DNA from: Rhinopomastus cyanomelas
Taxonomy: Eukaryota; Chordata; Aves; Bucerotiformes; Rhinopomastidae
Reading direction: 5' to 3'
NCBI GenBank assembly: GCA_013400115.1
Contig: VXBP01000410.1
Span: forward strand, 1 to 64,000
DNA length: 64,000 nucleotides
Of this stretch, positions 10,909 through 23,821 are shown piece after piece. Made by a program: the position numbers and the translations under genes. How positions within the stretch are numbered: the stretch's first letter is position 1; each line of letters starts with the position of its first letter. The notes under the pieces were generated by a model that had not been told where the DNA came from, made no database searches, and was given only the letters and a program-made list of their open reading frames with translations.

Positions 10909-13900
10909 AGATTCAGAAACAAAGCAATAAACTAGTGTCTTGTGCTGGAAGTTCTGGAAGCTTCATGAAATGGCTTTAGGACGTGCAGGGTTCAAATCAT
11001 CTGAGAGCACTTACACAGCCTGGGTGGAAATATTCACTGTCTCGGAGTCTGTGTTGAATGCTGTGGTGAGGAGCTGATTATACGGTGTGTGAAAGAGAAG
11101 TTAATGAAACAGCATCCTGGGATAGGAGAGCCCCTTGAACAGCCTCCTCCTCTGCCCTCCTCTCTTTGCGTTTCACACCACGAGAAAGAGGAGGCACCAC
11201 AGCCCAGCAAGCGAAAACTCCCTCAGCATTGAGATCAAGCAGAAAGAAGGGAGATCTCAAAGTTCAGACTCCTGGAGCTCACAGCTACACAAACAGATGG
11301 AGTAAGAGGAGATGAAAGGCTTTACTTGAACTGTTGCTTGAGGGCTGTTATTTAATATTTCACTTAGTAGAGCCATGGCTTTCCAGAACTGCACACCAGG
11401 TAGAGCAGGGCGGATGAAAAAGATGTTTCTGAATGTGCAGGAAGCGATGAGTGAGATTCTGAAACAAACCAGGGAGTTGAGTAACTGTTCCTCTTGTGAT
11501 CTATTTGTTTTACTGTGACAAGTATTCCTGGATTCGTGTATAGTTCAATTGCTGTGTCAGATTACCATTATCTTAACCTGCAGGGCTGAGGGATCATTAA
11601 AGATTTCCTTTTACTTTGAAAACAAAAGAGAGAGAGGGGTGTTAAATTTAGTGTGGAAAGCTACCAGACCCACCTATGTAACTGTTTTCTGCTAACAGTT
11701 ACCTGCTGTTATTTTGTGCTCTTTTTTTCAGTTGGCTGGAAAACTAGCAAAAATGAGGGGGTTCTTTTAAGTGAAATCCTTAAATTAAAAGTTTATGCTC
11801 CTGGGGAATCATCTGTCTATAGAGACCACCACTCACTGTCTTTGGATCCGATATGGTGACTTTGATAAACAACCTTTGATATCTCTTCCATTCTGCTCAG
11901 ATTTCTTAATGTTACAGGGGAAACTATCTTATGTTATCACAGGTACAACAGAGAGTATCAGGATTAGGTTTGGAGTATTTAATAAAGCACCCAGGTTCTG
12001 TGTCATTTATGGGAACACTTCAGCTCTTCTCAGATAAAATAGAAAAACCGAGCCTGTCCTCATCCGATCAGTAAAACTTCTGCCCCTTGCAATGGGAGTG
12101 TGTGGATACCTGAGGCTCTCTGTCTGTCAAGACTGGTGCAGTGTTTTTTTAATAAGTGGGATTGGATATTCCTCGTTAAAGGAATTTTATCATTTGATTT
12201 TGTCTGATTGGCACTGGGAATGGATTTGGCATGATGTGTCATGCCCACAGTTCCAATACAAATGCAGAGGTTACTTCTTTTTCAGTTTGATGGTGGCACG
12301 TGACAGCAAATTTGAACACAGCAGGTCCAATTTTCACTGTTTCGCTGACCCTGTAAGGCAGTTCCTGGTTTCTAGTAACGAGTAACTCTAGTGCTCATTT
12401 TATTTTCACATTTTGTGTTGTCTTGAAGACACTATGAGATTATATCTTTATAGGGAGGCATTATTAATTATGTAATATTTTCCTGAACTTTAATTTCTGA
12501 CCTAAACTTTAATACATACAGTGGTCTGAAGTGAGATAATTGTTTCTGGCTGCTTTTTTTAGAATTATTTTATTCAGGATGAGCCTAAGTTTTTGTGACT
12601 GCTGGAACTCTTGGCAGAAAGTACAGGTTTGGGTAAATTACTCCGATGATATTGCATTTGTCTCATCATTGTACAGATACCAGCTTCCTGCGCTGAGGCG
12701 TCTCCAACTCTGCTGAGCTGTCACACAGCTGCCAATTTCAATACTGCAGATAGTTTAATCGAGTTAGTGTATCTCCCACTTCTCAAGCCTAAGCAGAAAT
12801 GGTAGTTTCTGCTTTGGCAGGATTCTGTATGACAAAGTCTTTCCCAAGTGCATCGCTACTGTGAACCAGAGGACATTTTGCCTATTGAGATTCTAAAGAA
12901 AGCAAAGAATATTTCAGATCATTTTCTTATTGGTACAGAAAATGCTGTTGCTCTTAAACCACAGGGAAAATTGATCCTATACTACAGATCTGATAGCTCA
13001 TTACGAACAGTAATGATTATCCAGAAAAGGCAAATCCAGCTTGCTAGGTGGTATTTTGGGACCTGGAGAGGTATAATAAATGCTGCAAGATGAACGTATT
13101 TCCCAGTTGCTTTAGGTTCATAGGTTTATTCAGACTCTGCTGAGCAATCCATTTATATGAGAAGTGAGGAATACACAGACAGGTTTTACCTTTGAAGAAA
13201 AATCAAGTTGGTTTTTTTTTAACCTCCATGTTTATAAGGAAAAAAAGAAGCGGGTCTGAGCAAACACTCTGTATTTTGCATCCCTTTCGTTGTTTGAGCT
13301 TTTCTTATGTATGTCCCACATAACCTTATAGCCAAGGGACCAAACAAGAGTCTCTCTTTAGTGTGCACAGACAAAGGCACTGTTCATACCATGGAGCTTC
13401 CTTAGGTGACTGTCCCTCTGCTTTTGCTGAGAACTATCCCTCTGCTTCACACAGATGCACTGAATGGAAGTGGCAGGTGGGAAAACAAACACATGTTTTG
13501 ACAAAGGGTACTTGCTCTGGGAGTGAGCACAATGTACTCTTTTTACCACCAGCGAGATATGAGTACTCATGGCATGATTCTTCTGAGGTTAATAAAGGAT
13601 GGCTGTAGGAAGCTAGACTCTAATTGGAAGGGTTTTCATTGACTCTTAATGATATCTCATGCACTGGTCAGCAGCATCCAATAAATAGCAGGCACTTCTG
13701 ACCTTGCTTCCCTCTCTTGTTAAGTAATTTCAACCATGTAACAGCAATAAGACCGGACAGGCAGTGAATTTCCCAGGTGATAATTGCATTTCTTGAGTGA
13801 CTCAGATCCTCACCCTGCAGCATCCAGTCTCACAGCATACAAATCACATAGCTGACTCCACTTGGTATTCTTTTGGGCACCTGGGTGCTGCACTTGACTA

Positions 13901-14635
13901 TTTCTAGGGTAAGGAGGGTGAAATAACATGCTGGTGTAATGACTGGATGTAAACACAGAAGAAGGGAAGGGAGAAGTACATACATCAGATTTGGTGTGTT
14001 GGCCTCCTGCCAAATTAACATCGTGCATTTATGCTTTAATGTGCCTTGAAATCTTCCTCAATAAGCTCTCCTTCAACTGTCTAGAAAGTATCAGTAATTA
14101 AGGGGATTACTTATTAAGTTTTGCTACTTATGATCGAGGTCTCCATTACTATCATGGTTATCTCAGGCAGTGTGATGATGAGATGACAGAAACACCTTTT
14201 CCTTCTAAATTAGCAGCTTAAAACTACCCTTCAGGCTTTGGGGCTTTATTAGAATGCAGATTGAAATAAAGTGTAGTAGGGAAAAATCAGATCTGGAAGA
14301 GACAGAATAAAGGGTTTGAAATCAACCTTCCTTCATCAAGAGTGTGTTCTTCAGGCCTGCTCTCATCCAGCAGCGGTTCAGTGCTTTCTTGGGTTGCAGG
14401 AAACTCTTCAAGTTGTCTTCCATCGTAATATAGACAATTAGTCAGTATGGCAATAGTTAGTCCTGATTAGCAAGATCCAACTACAGATAATCTCTCTGTC
14501 CTTGCATATCTAATATTAATATAATGGTCCAATATTAATGTAATAAAATACATTCCGGCAAGCTTAGATTACAGCTGACCCATTCTTTAACCACACTTTT
14601 CACCTAGCGAATTTTTCTTGAGGGCCAGGCTGTCC

Positions 14636-14775
14636 AGGGAGATGGCAGGGTCGCTGTCCAGATTCAAAAATCTTGTAGAAGTGGCCCTAGGGAACATGGT
14701 TTAGTGGGCAGGGTGGAGTTGGACTTGATGATCTTGGAGGTCTCTTGCAACCTGAATGATTCTGTGATTCTGTGA
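14636..14775 (+). mobile_element. CR1 3' UTR and tail
   Basis: This is a plus-strand CR1 tail: a gtagaagtggccctagggaac block, then catggtttagtgggcaggg, ttggacttgatgatcttgg, ggtctcttgcaacctgaatg and two gattctgtgattctgtga octamers. It is heavily 5'-truncated and carries no coding sequence. It belongs to a different tail type from the copies with ccctaatgattctatg. Confidence 0.8.
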
Positions 14776-15506
14776 CTGATTTCAGGTAAGGGAAATTATT
14801 CCTTAGAATAGTAGAAATGTTAAGAGAAATTTACTGTCCTATAGAAATTCACATGAATGCTTGTGTCTCCTTAGAGTTTTATATAAAAAAACCCTCTAAT
14901 ATAATAAGTAGCCTTCACCTGAAGTCTCTAATTACAGTCAGAAGCACTCACCAAATTGCAGAACAGGAAAGCCTCACACACAACTGAAATACCAGAGTGT
15001 GGCTCTGTATTCCGCAAGCCTAAAGCATATGGCAGCAAATTTGCTCTTATTTCCCTCATGGTTTTTTTCCTCTCACATTTTTGGGTACTGATTGCATGGT
15101 AGGATTTTTTCGGTAACATTTGTTTACAAAAACTAATTAGACTTGTTGCTATCAATAGCCTTTACCAGAGCTCCTAAGAACAAACTGCACGGCAAATTGA
15201 CATTGTGTCCTTGTTAAATCAGCTCCTGCTGAGTGGGTATGATTTACATATTGATTACTTCACTTTCTTGATTGCCCTTTTGCAGTGTGATGGTGGGTAG
15301 GGAATGTTGTGTCTTAGGAGAGACAGTGTTGGTGAAACCGGTTTGCGAAGCTTTGCTCTTGAACAGTTTGTGTCAGTGTGGGAGGATGCCAGCAGGATGG
15401 ACTCCTCATCAGCACTCCAGACAGAAGCTGGCAGGGGAGGAAGCTGCAAGTCAGGTTTATCACCAAGGTCCATCGGTTGAAGTCTTCCCTTTCCTTCCTT
15501 CCCCAG

Positions 15507-15674
15507 CTTGTGCGCTACAGCTCAGAAGGTGTCCTACAGCTGGGGCCACTGGGCTCCACCGCCTTCCTGCCTGACTCCAAATGCCTCGTGGACGACGGGA
15601 AGGGTAGGACACCAACTCTGAAGAAGTGTGAAGATGTTCTGAGGCCAGCGCAGAGGTTCTGGGATTTCACACAG
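15507..15674 (+). CDS. GALNT9: GALNT9 coding exon: lectin beta repeat
   Basis: This exon encodes 56 residues, from LVRYSSEGVLQLGPLG to AQRFWDFTQ. It is the beta repeat of the ricin-type lectin domain. CLVDD (Cys26, Asp29) pairs with KKCED (Cys41), and the repeat closes with an aromatic QRFWDF block in the place of the QxW motif. The acceptor is preceded by a strong pyrimidine tract (15485-15504) ending in cag, and the donor is gtatga at 15675. The exon is 168 bp and phase 0 at both ends. It follows an 8.1-kb intron and is separated by only 0.7 kb from the last exon. Open frames run past both splice sites, but only this interval matches the family. Confidence 0.92.
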
Positions 15675-16375
15675 GTATGAAAGTACTCGGGAAGCCTTGC
15701 AGAAAGAAATTGGAGATGGCTTATGATCTAGAGGATGCTTAAGGAGATCTTCCGCAGACTACTCTAGAAATCCTCTCTTACGCTTTCCAGAAGCAGACAA
15801 ACAGGTTTTCCATAGGTCATGTGCTATCCAGGAATTTTCTTCTTATTTCTAGGAAATTTGGGCTAGGAATTTTTAGTTGTTCTTCCTTGGAATATTTTGA
15901 ATTTCTGTAGTGATAGCCAAAAATGTAATTACAATCATGGTTTTGTGTGCCTGTCTGGGATTTTCTTCTAGAATTTTTATAGGATTGTTCTAGCATCTTT
16001 CTAAGAATTTTTAAAGCTAGAGCTTTCAAACAATCTGTAGGATTTTTGAAGACTTTCTTACTGTTTTGGGGATTTCCTCTATCTTGGGGTCTATAGAGAA
16101 TCTCCAGTGCTATTTTGAGATTTTCTAGTCATCTCTGAGGAATTTTCTAGCAATGCCTAGATCTAGAATAATCAAGGAATTGTTTGGGCACTTTGTATAG
16201 GTTATTGAGCTTATCTTGGCAATTTCATGCTCTTCCTAGGAACTTTTATTACTTGTGTGTACAGAACTTTCCAGGCATTTTATAGTGCTTTCTAGGGATT
16301 TACAACTCTAGCATTATTCTTCTGCTAGTCTTTTCATGTTTTTTATTCCTTTTTCTACTACTTCTTTCTTCTCAG
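15675..16375 (+). other. GALNT9: GALNT9 last intron (0.7 kb)
   Basis: Short phase-0 intron, gt-ag. Most of it is made of recurring ctaggaatttt-like words (see the repeat at 15800-16310). Confidence 0.85.
15800..16310. repeat. Degenerate short repeat in the last GALNT9 intron
   Basis: Variants of ctaggaattttct recur at irregular 12-38 bp steps. Examples start near 15831, 15852, 15866, 15889, 15958, 15971, 16004, 16040, 16069, 16118, 16139, 16178, 16239 and 16295. The unit is too diverged to define an exact period by eye. It looks like an old decayed minisatellite. Confidence 0.55.
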
Positions 16376-16522
16376 AATGGTCCTATCATCAGCAGAGACA
16401 CCGGCCGTTGTCTAGAAGTGGAAATGTCAAAGGATGCAAATTTTGGTCTCAGATTAGTCGTACAAAGGTGCTCGGGGCAAAAATGGATGATTAGAAACTG
16501 GATAAAACATGGTCGACACTGA
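16376..16522 (+). CDS. GALNT9: GALNT9 terminal coding exon: lectin gamma repeat and stop
   Basis: This is the last coding exon: 48 residues and a TGA stop at 16520-16522. It carries the gamma repeat of the beta-trefoil: GRCLEVE (Cys12), then VVQRCSGQKW with Cys32 and the QxW motif at Gln35-Trp37. The protein ends MIRNWIKHGRH. This C-terminus is what separates GALNT9 from GALNT17, whose end I recall as GQRWTIKNSIK. The acceptor is a long T/C-rich run ending in ctcag at 16371-16375. Together the four exons give 182 residues, roughly the last 30 percent of a protein of about 600 residues. No frameshift or internal stop is present. Confidence 0.93.
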   Translation, partial: NGPIISRDTGRCLEVEMSKDANFGLRLVVQRCSGQKWMIRNWIKHGRH

Positions 16523-18195
16523 CTGCTGGGGCTGAGAAGCTGCCTCTCCTGCCGTTGTCCATTGCTCAGTGTGCCGTATCTTGTGAGGCATTTGTCTTAA
16601 AGCAAATCAGTTGGAAAAGATTTGGCTCTCAAGAGTCCTCTGTCATTGGGCATTAAAATGAAGAAAGAAGAAAAAGGAAAGCAAACATGTACGTGCCCTA
16701 TCTGACTCTTCCTTGCTCCAGTAGGTGACCCAGGAAGATTAGCAGGAGTTTTCTTTTGATCTGGAAATCTTGTGAAGATCAGAACACAACAGAAAAGTGG
16801 GATCCTTAAGCTGTCCTGGAGGAATTAACAGACAGATGTTTCTATGAGTTCAGAGGAGAGATCCCAACACTGCCTCATAAAGAGAATTCTCTGATGGGTA
16901 GCTTTTTAGCTTTAAGTTATTGACTGGTGCACAACTCCTATGGTGAATAATCATGTGCCTTTTTTATTGTACTTCGTATGAACGGGGACTGGAAAAATCC
17001 TACGTTTTCAGCATGTCTGGTTCGCTATACTGAACAACAAGATCTGTACATAACACTGCAAATATATAATATATGAGAAATTTCAAGGTTGATTGTTTAG
17101 GAGTCTCTATTTCTAGAAAGAGACTGTGCCGCAAATGTTTACAGGTGGTTCTCAACCTTCAAGCTGCTAAAAAGCAGCATTTTAGAGACCTCTTCTAGTT
17201 AGACACAGGTAAATGTTGAATAGATAAAATAGCCACATGCTCCACTGTATTGCCACATTTTACATTTCTCAGCTGTAGAGGCATCACAGTATAGCACTTG
17301 TGTCATTAATTCTTGAGGCAGTAAGTGCCCCAGTAGGTGGATGAATTTGTAGAGGTCTCAGTCAGCCCACAAGCCCTGAGTACGTAACTGTGAGGTTCCC
17401 ATCCTGTGGTGCTGTTGCAGTGTCCCAGAAGCTGCCTGGAAGCTGGATGGTCATTACTGCTGAAAATAAGGTGACGGACTGACTTGAGTGCCATCTGTGC
17501 AATTTAACAACTTGAATATTCCATTTTGTTACCCATCTTGTGAAAATGTCAAATGTGAGCAAATACACTTTGTGAGCACTGTCTAGACAAATCTCCTGAA
17601 CAAACCAACAAAGGCTTTTCAGTATTTGAAAAACAAAAGAAAAAACAAACTAGTGATAAGAGGGCAAATTAGAGCAAGAACTGGGCAGCATATATAAATA
17701 CTGTTACTCTGAGATGTAAATGTTTGACTGTAGTTAACCCATTGGCAGCATCTTTGTGACCCTGAGTTTAATGATGTATCCGGTGGTTCATGCCGTGTCT
17801 CTGTGCAGGTGGCCATGGCAATGACAAGACCTTAGCCAACAGGCTGTCAAAGCTGATGACCACTGTCGATGTCAGAAGCCTTTGGATGTGGGTCCATGGC
17901 AGACAGCTTTTCATTACAGAATGTTCAGTCATACTGAAGGAGAGACCAAGATGGAATCTGTTAAATTTGCTGTTTAATATTTTATAGTAATTTTTTTTAA
18001 AAAAGGAAGTTTTACTCTACCGAGTCAGGAAATTAGGTAATTGCGGGTACTGTGGTACCATGACTCTTGGTGATCTGTTTCTTGAAGAGCTTTTGCCATT
18101 CCTATTTCAAGGCATGCTGAACAAAATAGAATGGAATCAAAGTTGGTTTTTCAAGGGCATGATATGTAATAAAATATTAACTTTTAACATGCTAA
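16523..18195 (+). other. GALNT9: Probable 3' untranslated region of GALNT9
   Basis: After the stop the sequence is non-coding in all frames and AT-rich, with AU-rich stretches such as 17060-17080. The first canonical AATAAA I found downstream of the stop is at 18168-18173, so the transcript probably ends shortly after it. An ATTAAA variant near 16652 could serve a shorter transcript. The extent is inferred from these signals; transcript data would settle it. Confidence 0.5.
18168..18173 (+). promoter_or_regulatory. GALNT9: Candidate polyadenylation signal (AATAAA)
   Basis: A canonical AATAAA hexamer about 1.65 kb after the GALNT9 stop codon. It is the first exact match seen on the + strand in this stretch. 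No clear GT-rich downstream element was assessed, so use of the site is inferred. Confidence 0.4.
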
Positions 18196-21100
18196 ACCCA
18201 TCAGTTCTTGTCCACTCTTGGTTGGTGTCTAGACAGCATATCACTGTTTTGCCCCATTTCTAATTTGAAAGAGTATGCAAGACACAATACAAAGCTACTT
18301 CTGCCGGAGTTTATTTGCAGCTAATTGCTCATCTTTATCTTGTATGGAACAGGTTGTTCGTTAACATACAAAGGGATAATTCCAAGGAATATTCTAAAGG
18401 TAAAAATGCTTAAAACTCCATGGTTAGCTGAATGTTGACCTCTTGAACACCATAACGAGACCTTCACAGAAAGGCATCATCTTTAATAAATCAAGCAATA
18501 CAGTAACAAGTCATCGACAAGCTCAGAATTCAAGCCTTCTTGCAGGTCTTAAGCAGGTAGGAAGCTTCTGGCTAAATATAGATTTGGAGCAGTCACCCTG
18601 TATTCAACCTCCTTATGTTAAGCTATTAGATGATTTTAAAGGATAGTTGCCGTCTACAGAGCAGGTGTTGAGAGCTTTGCATAGTTCAATTTGTAAGTGA
18701 TGTTTTATCTCCTCTCCAGATACAATTTCTCCCCTCTAAACTGTATGAAAGCTGTATTCTTCTTGGGTTTATTCTGACAGTTTTACTCCTTGAAACATCT
18801 GGCTGAAAGAGGTGAAAAGGCAAAGAAGAGAAAGATTTTTTTGCCAGGAGAGGTTTTTGTGGAGGAATGTCACAGGTCGTTAGCACCATGTGTTGTCATT
18901 GTGATGGATAATTGCTAACTGCTTTACATGAAGATGACTGGCAGTTTAACGTGTGGCTGCTAAATCCCCAATTATTAATCGTGTAAGGTTACTGTACTAA
19001 CAGAAGCATGTATGCCACACGCGGGTTTTTTTCTTCTTTTTCCTTGTCTTTGTCAATCTGCACTTGATCGTTGGTTAGCAATGGGGCAGGGAGCCCTTTC
19101 ACATCCTGGGTAAATGAAAAACAAAGGCTGAAGACCTGGAGGAGTGTCAGGCTTTAAATGGTCCTCCTTAAAAGGAGCGTTGCATTTGCAGCTTAGGAAC
19201 CTGGAGACTGAGAGAAGACCAGATAGGTCTGCTTTTACTGGCAAAGGTTTCAGGCAAGCGTGACAGCCCTTCCCCATGCCACCACCACAATGAAAGTGAC
19301 TTGATTGTCTTGGAATTTTGCTGTTGCACATTTTCAGCGCCCAGAGCAAAGCATCTGAATGTGGCTGCTCTGTCTAACAGAGAGAGGTGAGTCTTGGCAA
19401 TATTTGAGCACAGAGGTCACAAACTGCAGGTTGGCAAGAGCCGGACTTTTAGTAGAAAATAAAATCAGATTTTTGAGACAGAAAAATGGCTCTGAGATTT
19501 GCAGAATAATACAACAAGATTCAACTAACTCTTAAAGGTAGGGTTGGGTTTTGTCTGAGATTGTCTTCTGTTTTTTAAGATATACTGAAATAATTTATTA
19601 AATTAGGAAAACACATCTGATGGATTATTTTTACTGTAGTCTTTATCTGTATGAACCACTGTTTTGACTGTGGTATTGACTTGGTGACTCTGCAGGGTCT
19701 TAAATATTCTCTCATAAAAGAAATAATAATTTTAAAAGGCTTTGAGTATTATCTGTTTTAACCAAAGACTGTGGGTCTTTTGTCAGTATTTCACCCCTTG
19801 GTGTAATCTGGAGTTCTGATTAATGTTCTTTCGAATTTTCAGTCTTGTTTCCAGCAGCACAGCAGTCCAGATACCATGAGAAGCATTTAACACAGTGTAA
19901 TACGCCTCGTGGAGAAAATTCAGATCAAAATTTTCACTTGTTCTTTTGCTTGGTTTAGGAGAGTATGGCATTAAATAGTAGGTCCTAGGACAGAATAATA
20001 GAAGATGAGAAAAAAGATCATGTCTAGTGCTGTCAGAAGCAAACCATAAAGAAATGGTTTTGTAAGTACTTTGAGGTCCCTAAAAATTTGGCAGAGTCCT
20101 TGGGAAGGGGAAAAGGCCTTTCTCCTCTGAACGCTATAAACTATTTTCCAAGCTGACTTTATTCTTGACTTGATTAAAGCCATTTGTTCCTCTGCCAAAA
20201 TTGTCCTGTAGTGTTATTGGCTCAGTGATTCCTAAGGCTTACTAACATCCTCTGGACAGCAACTCAGAAAGAAGAGCTAAAGATCATGTTGAATTCCCCT
20301 GCAATTACATAGAGGTCTGTGTTCTGCTCATATATGGGGCAGGAGAATTTTTCAGGACTGTTTCACACCGAGAAAGCTGAAATCTGGTTCTGAAGAAGTG
20401 ACCAAAGACAAAAAAGTGGAAACAAGCAGCTGGTCCTCATAAATATTTGGAAGTGTTGAACTATCTCATAATTGGGGACTTGGCCTTTGCAGACCTTTGT
20501 TTATAGCCTGCTTATTTTTAAAAACTGAAGCCTTGGAGATGAGACCCTCACTTCTCATGTGACAAGGGGTGTAATCCATTGGACATAGGACATCTGCAAT
20601 TTTAAGTGCTTAAGCCAGAGCTAATACGATTTAATCAAATAGCACCAGTCCTAAACTGTTCTTTAGCTCAATTACACAGCGTGTTATTCCTTCAGTATCC
20701 AGTATCCATTTGAAATGGTTCATTAGCAGTCATACTGAAGAACAGTGTAGCATGTTTTGGGACCCAATGAGTTGAGTTATTAGAAGAACTTATATCAAAA
20801 CTGGAGTTCAAAAGGGAGTTTGGCATATTATTATTCACTTAGGACACACACACCTGTATTGGTTTTTGGGTTTGTTTTTTTTTATTAAAGGTCTTAGAAG
20901 GGAGAAAAACTGGCAGAATTCACTTAATCAAAACTGTTTCTAGCAATGAAGTTGCATTTTTGACTGCTGCTGTGTTGACTGCCAGCTTCTAACTGCTAAT
21001 CAAAATTGATCGCAAGGTCCTGCTGCAGACACAAAAAGTACTGTGAATTAGAGCTAGCTAACAAGATGGATTGAAACCAAGGAATGATCAGGTCTTCACG

Positions 21101-21841
21101 TGGCTCTAAATCTCGGTGCTATCAAAGTAAACTTACTGTTCTTTTGGAAAGGAATCCCTAACGTAACACATTTTTGCACTGCTTTATCAGGACTGCATGT
21201 CCAAGAGACCACTGCAGTGTGTACCACTACGAAGGCACTGAGGGCGTTCTACTAGAGATGGAGTCTGCTTACTGAGTGAAGGGACCTTGCAGACTGGATT
21301 TGGCACAAAGTACATCAACATTTAAATCTTCTTAAAAAATGCAATTAATTAGTTTCAGGTTCTCTCTTAATGGCCTCCTTATTTCACTCTGATAACAGTT
21401 AAAAAACCCTTGTCCCTGTAAAGATCTGGGATGCTTACTAGCTATGTCTTTACAATGCCTCAGCCATCAGTGGCATTAGAAAAAGAGATGTACGGTGAGC
21501 TCCTCAGTACGTTGTAATGAATTTTAGAATGGCTTCACAAAATGCATCGATTTACCCTATCATTAATGCTTTTATAATATGACTAAAGGTATTGAGTTCA
21601 TGGGTTGCCCCAAGTGAAAACCATGTTTTCATTGGCCAAGAACACCTACATATAAATACCCCAGTGATGCAATATCTGGTAACCTGAAGAACAGACTATC
21701 TGAGTCAGGAGCATTCTTCAAAGACATAGAGAAGCACTTACTGCTTGCCACAGGGTAGGAGTTTTCTATTGGCCATCAACAAGTATTGCACAGTTTTCAA
21801 ACTTTTTGTGATTAATTTAATTTTTTTTAAAAAATAATGCT

Positions 21842-21861
21842 GCAACTGGAATTCCAGTTGC
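21842..21861. repeat. Perfect 20-bp palindrome
   Basis: The sequence gcaactggaattccagttgc equals its own reverse complement. It contains CAACTG and CAGTTG, two inverted E-box/Myb-type hexamers around an EcoRI-like centre. The symmetry is direct; any binding role is inference. Confidence 0.6.
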
Positions 21862-23821
21862 TATTGTGAATAATTCTTCATTATACGGCACATCCTCAAA
21901 TTAATTTGTATTTACACTTGAAAAGTTAATAAATTGCTATGCATTTTACTGCTGACATGAGCTGCATTTTTATCATTGCACTGTGTATTAGAATTCAAAG
22001 TTGTCACACAAAGTAAAACCAGAAAAGCAAAGCCTGCATGCATTTTAAAACCAAAGAGCATGGAATCTGTTCAGAAAGGTAGTCAGCCCATTTTTAAAAT
22101 GAGCAGAGTTTGCAGCAGATTAAAGAGGGCAAACATGGCATGACAGAGGAGATGCATCACCAGGTGCTCATTAAAGACTTAACCCCTGGATATGCACATT
22201 CAAAACCAGACTGACAGCAGCACAGGCTAGGACTGTGCTGTGACTGTCAGACCTCAGGGGAGCTTGTCTTGCCATCCCAATACAAAGATTTACCTGCATA
22301 GTGCTGGCAAGTACCAATCCTCACGGCAGTACCTGCTCTGTTCTTGTATGGTCCCACAGGACTAAGTGTTCTGCAAGAAGCTTTTAAGCATAGATTTAAA
22401 AAAAAAAAATGAAACAATTCTGACTTTGCAGTCATCATTTCTAGCACCATTGAAAGCTATTCTGTCAAACCACAGCCAGGAGGGCTGATGATGGAAGTGT
22501 TCTTTTCCTACGAGTTTTGCATTGGAGCTCTTTTAGCAATTCAAACGTGTAAGAGCACAACCCATCTGTCATTGATGTGTTTCTGTTCTAAAGATCATAA
22601 CTAAAGAAACAGTACAGCTTGCACTCCCCAAATTGTGTAGCTATTATGAAGGACAGAAGGATATCCCATCTTCTGTGACCTGACCTGTATCAACAGAGCA
22701 GCCAGATTTGCAGTGGATATAAAATACTGATGCTCTCCTGCATCCAAGAAGTTGTGGGTACTGTAATAATTTATGCCATCTATAGAGGTGAGCTGTTGTC
22801 CCTGCTATTGACTTGAGTTTTTTTCTTTATTCTGCAGTAGAAAGAGGATACAAAGTGCTTATAACTCCCTGCTATACTGTCATTCTTCTACCAGAAGTCT
22901 GCAGCCCAGCACCACATCACTGAAAATGGCCAATAACTGATGTTCAGAAGAATGAAATAGGAGACAGGGAGAATGTAGAATGATCCTTTCATTATGTGTC
23001 TCCCCCTAATTTCAAAAGTTAAGATCTTCCCAAGCCAGAGGCTATACACATCAACCCAGCCATTACTTTTAATAACTACTGTGGGCCATATGTACCTAAT
23101 CCATTTGTCACAACATCTTGTAATAAATAGCACAACTGTGAGTCAGTGTCTTGCTTTTCATTCCATAGGATGCCCTGTAGTTCTTTTTTTGGTGAAAAAC
23201 TGTGAATAACTGATGCCAGCTCTTTTTTAACACCCTTCTTAGTCTGACCTCTGTCATCCTCTTTTAAAATACATTTCAGAATGGGTTGAGTGTCATGCTT
23301 TTTCTGTATCACTAGCACAGAACTTGGTAAAAGCACAAGCAGATGCTCTGTGTCATACATTGGATTGGGTGATAGCACGGTGAGAACCGATTGGGTTGTT
23401 GAACTGTTCAGCAGCGTAAAACGTACATTACTGGTTTTAACACTGGTTTTGGATCTCGGCCAGACTGTTTCTCCTCTGTTATGTGTATGCACAAAGTTTG
23501 CAATTTGTGATCAAAAAGCACAGGGCATTTGAGAAAGAATCTGAGACCTTCTTTCATTCTGCTAGAGTGAACTCCCTGTCTTGCCTGCCCTGCCAGGTGG
23601 AGGCCATGGGGCTACCCATAGGTTATAGTTGTGTGATCAGACTGGGACACACCTCCCTGTTGCTGACTTGCTCACACAACTCTGGTTTGGTTGAATTAAT
23701 TGCGAGAGACCTAAATGCAAACATTTTCTCCTTCCTAGTTTCTACGAAGACAGAGACTGCCTAAGTTGAAATGCAGCTGTTAAGCAATTCCATGATGCAC
23801 CCAGAGGAACTAGGGTTGGCT

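Larger units (their letters stand above)
7392..15506 (+). other. GALNT9: GALNT9 intron (8.1 kb)
   Basis: Phase-0 intron with gt-ag ends. It contains a minus-strand CR1 with a compound tail (10322-10908) and a plus-strand CR1 tail (14636-14775). The rest (7.4-10.3 kb and 10.9-14.6 kb) is AT-rich, with only short chance open frames and nothing I recognise. Confidence 0.8.

Noticed and set aside
15272..15680. Longer open frames around the third GALNT9 exon
   Set aside because: They extend through the acceptor tract and donor; only 15507-15674 matches the lectin domain.
4556..16522. Assignment to GALNT17 or GALNT18 instead of GALNT9
   Set aside because: The linker and C-terminus (ending IKHGRH) fit GALNT9 as I recall it, and GALNT17 ends differently. 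A database comparison would be decisive.
23076..23492. 138-codon open frame on the minus strand
   Set aside because: No recognisable domain; overlaps equally open frames on the other strand.
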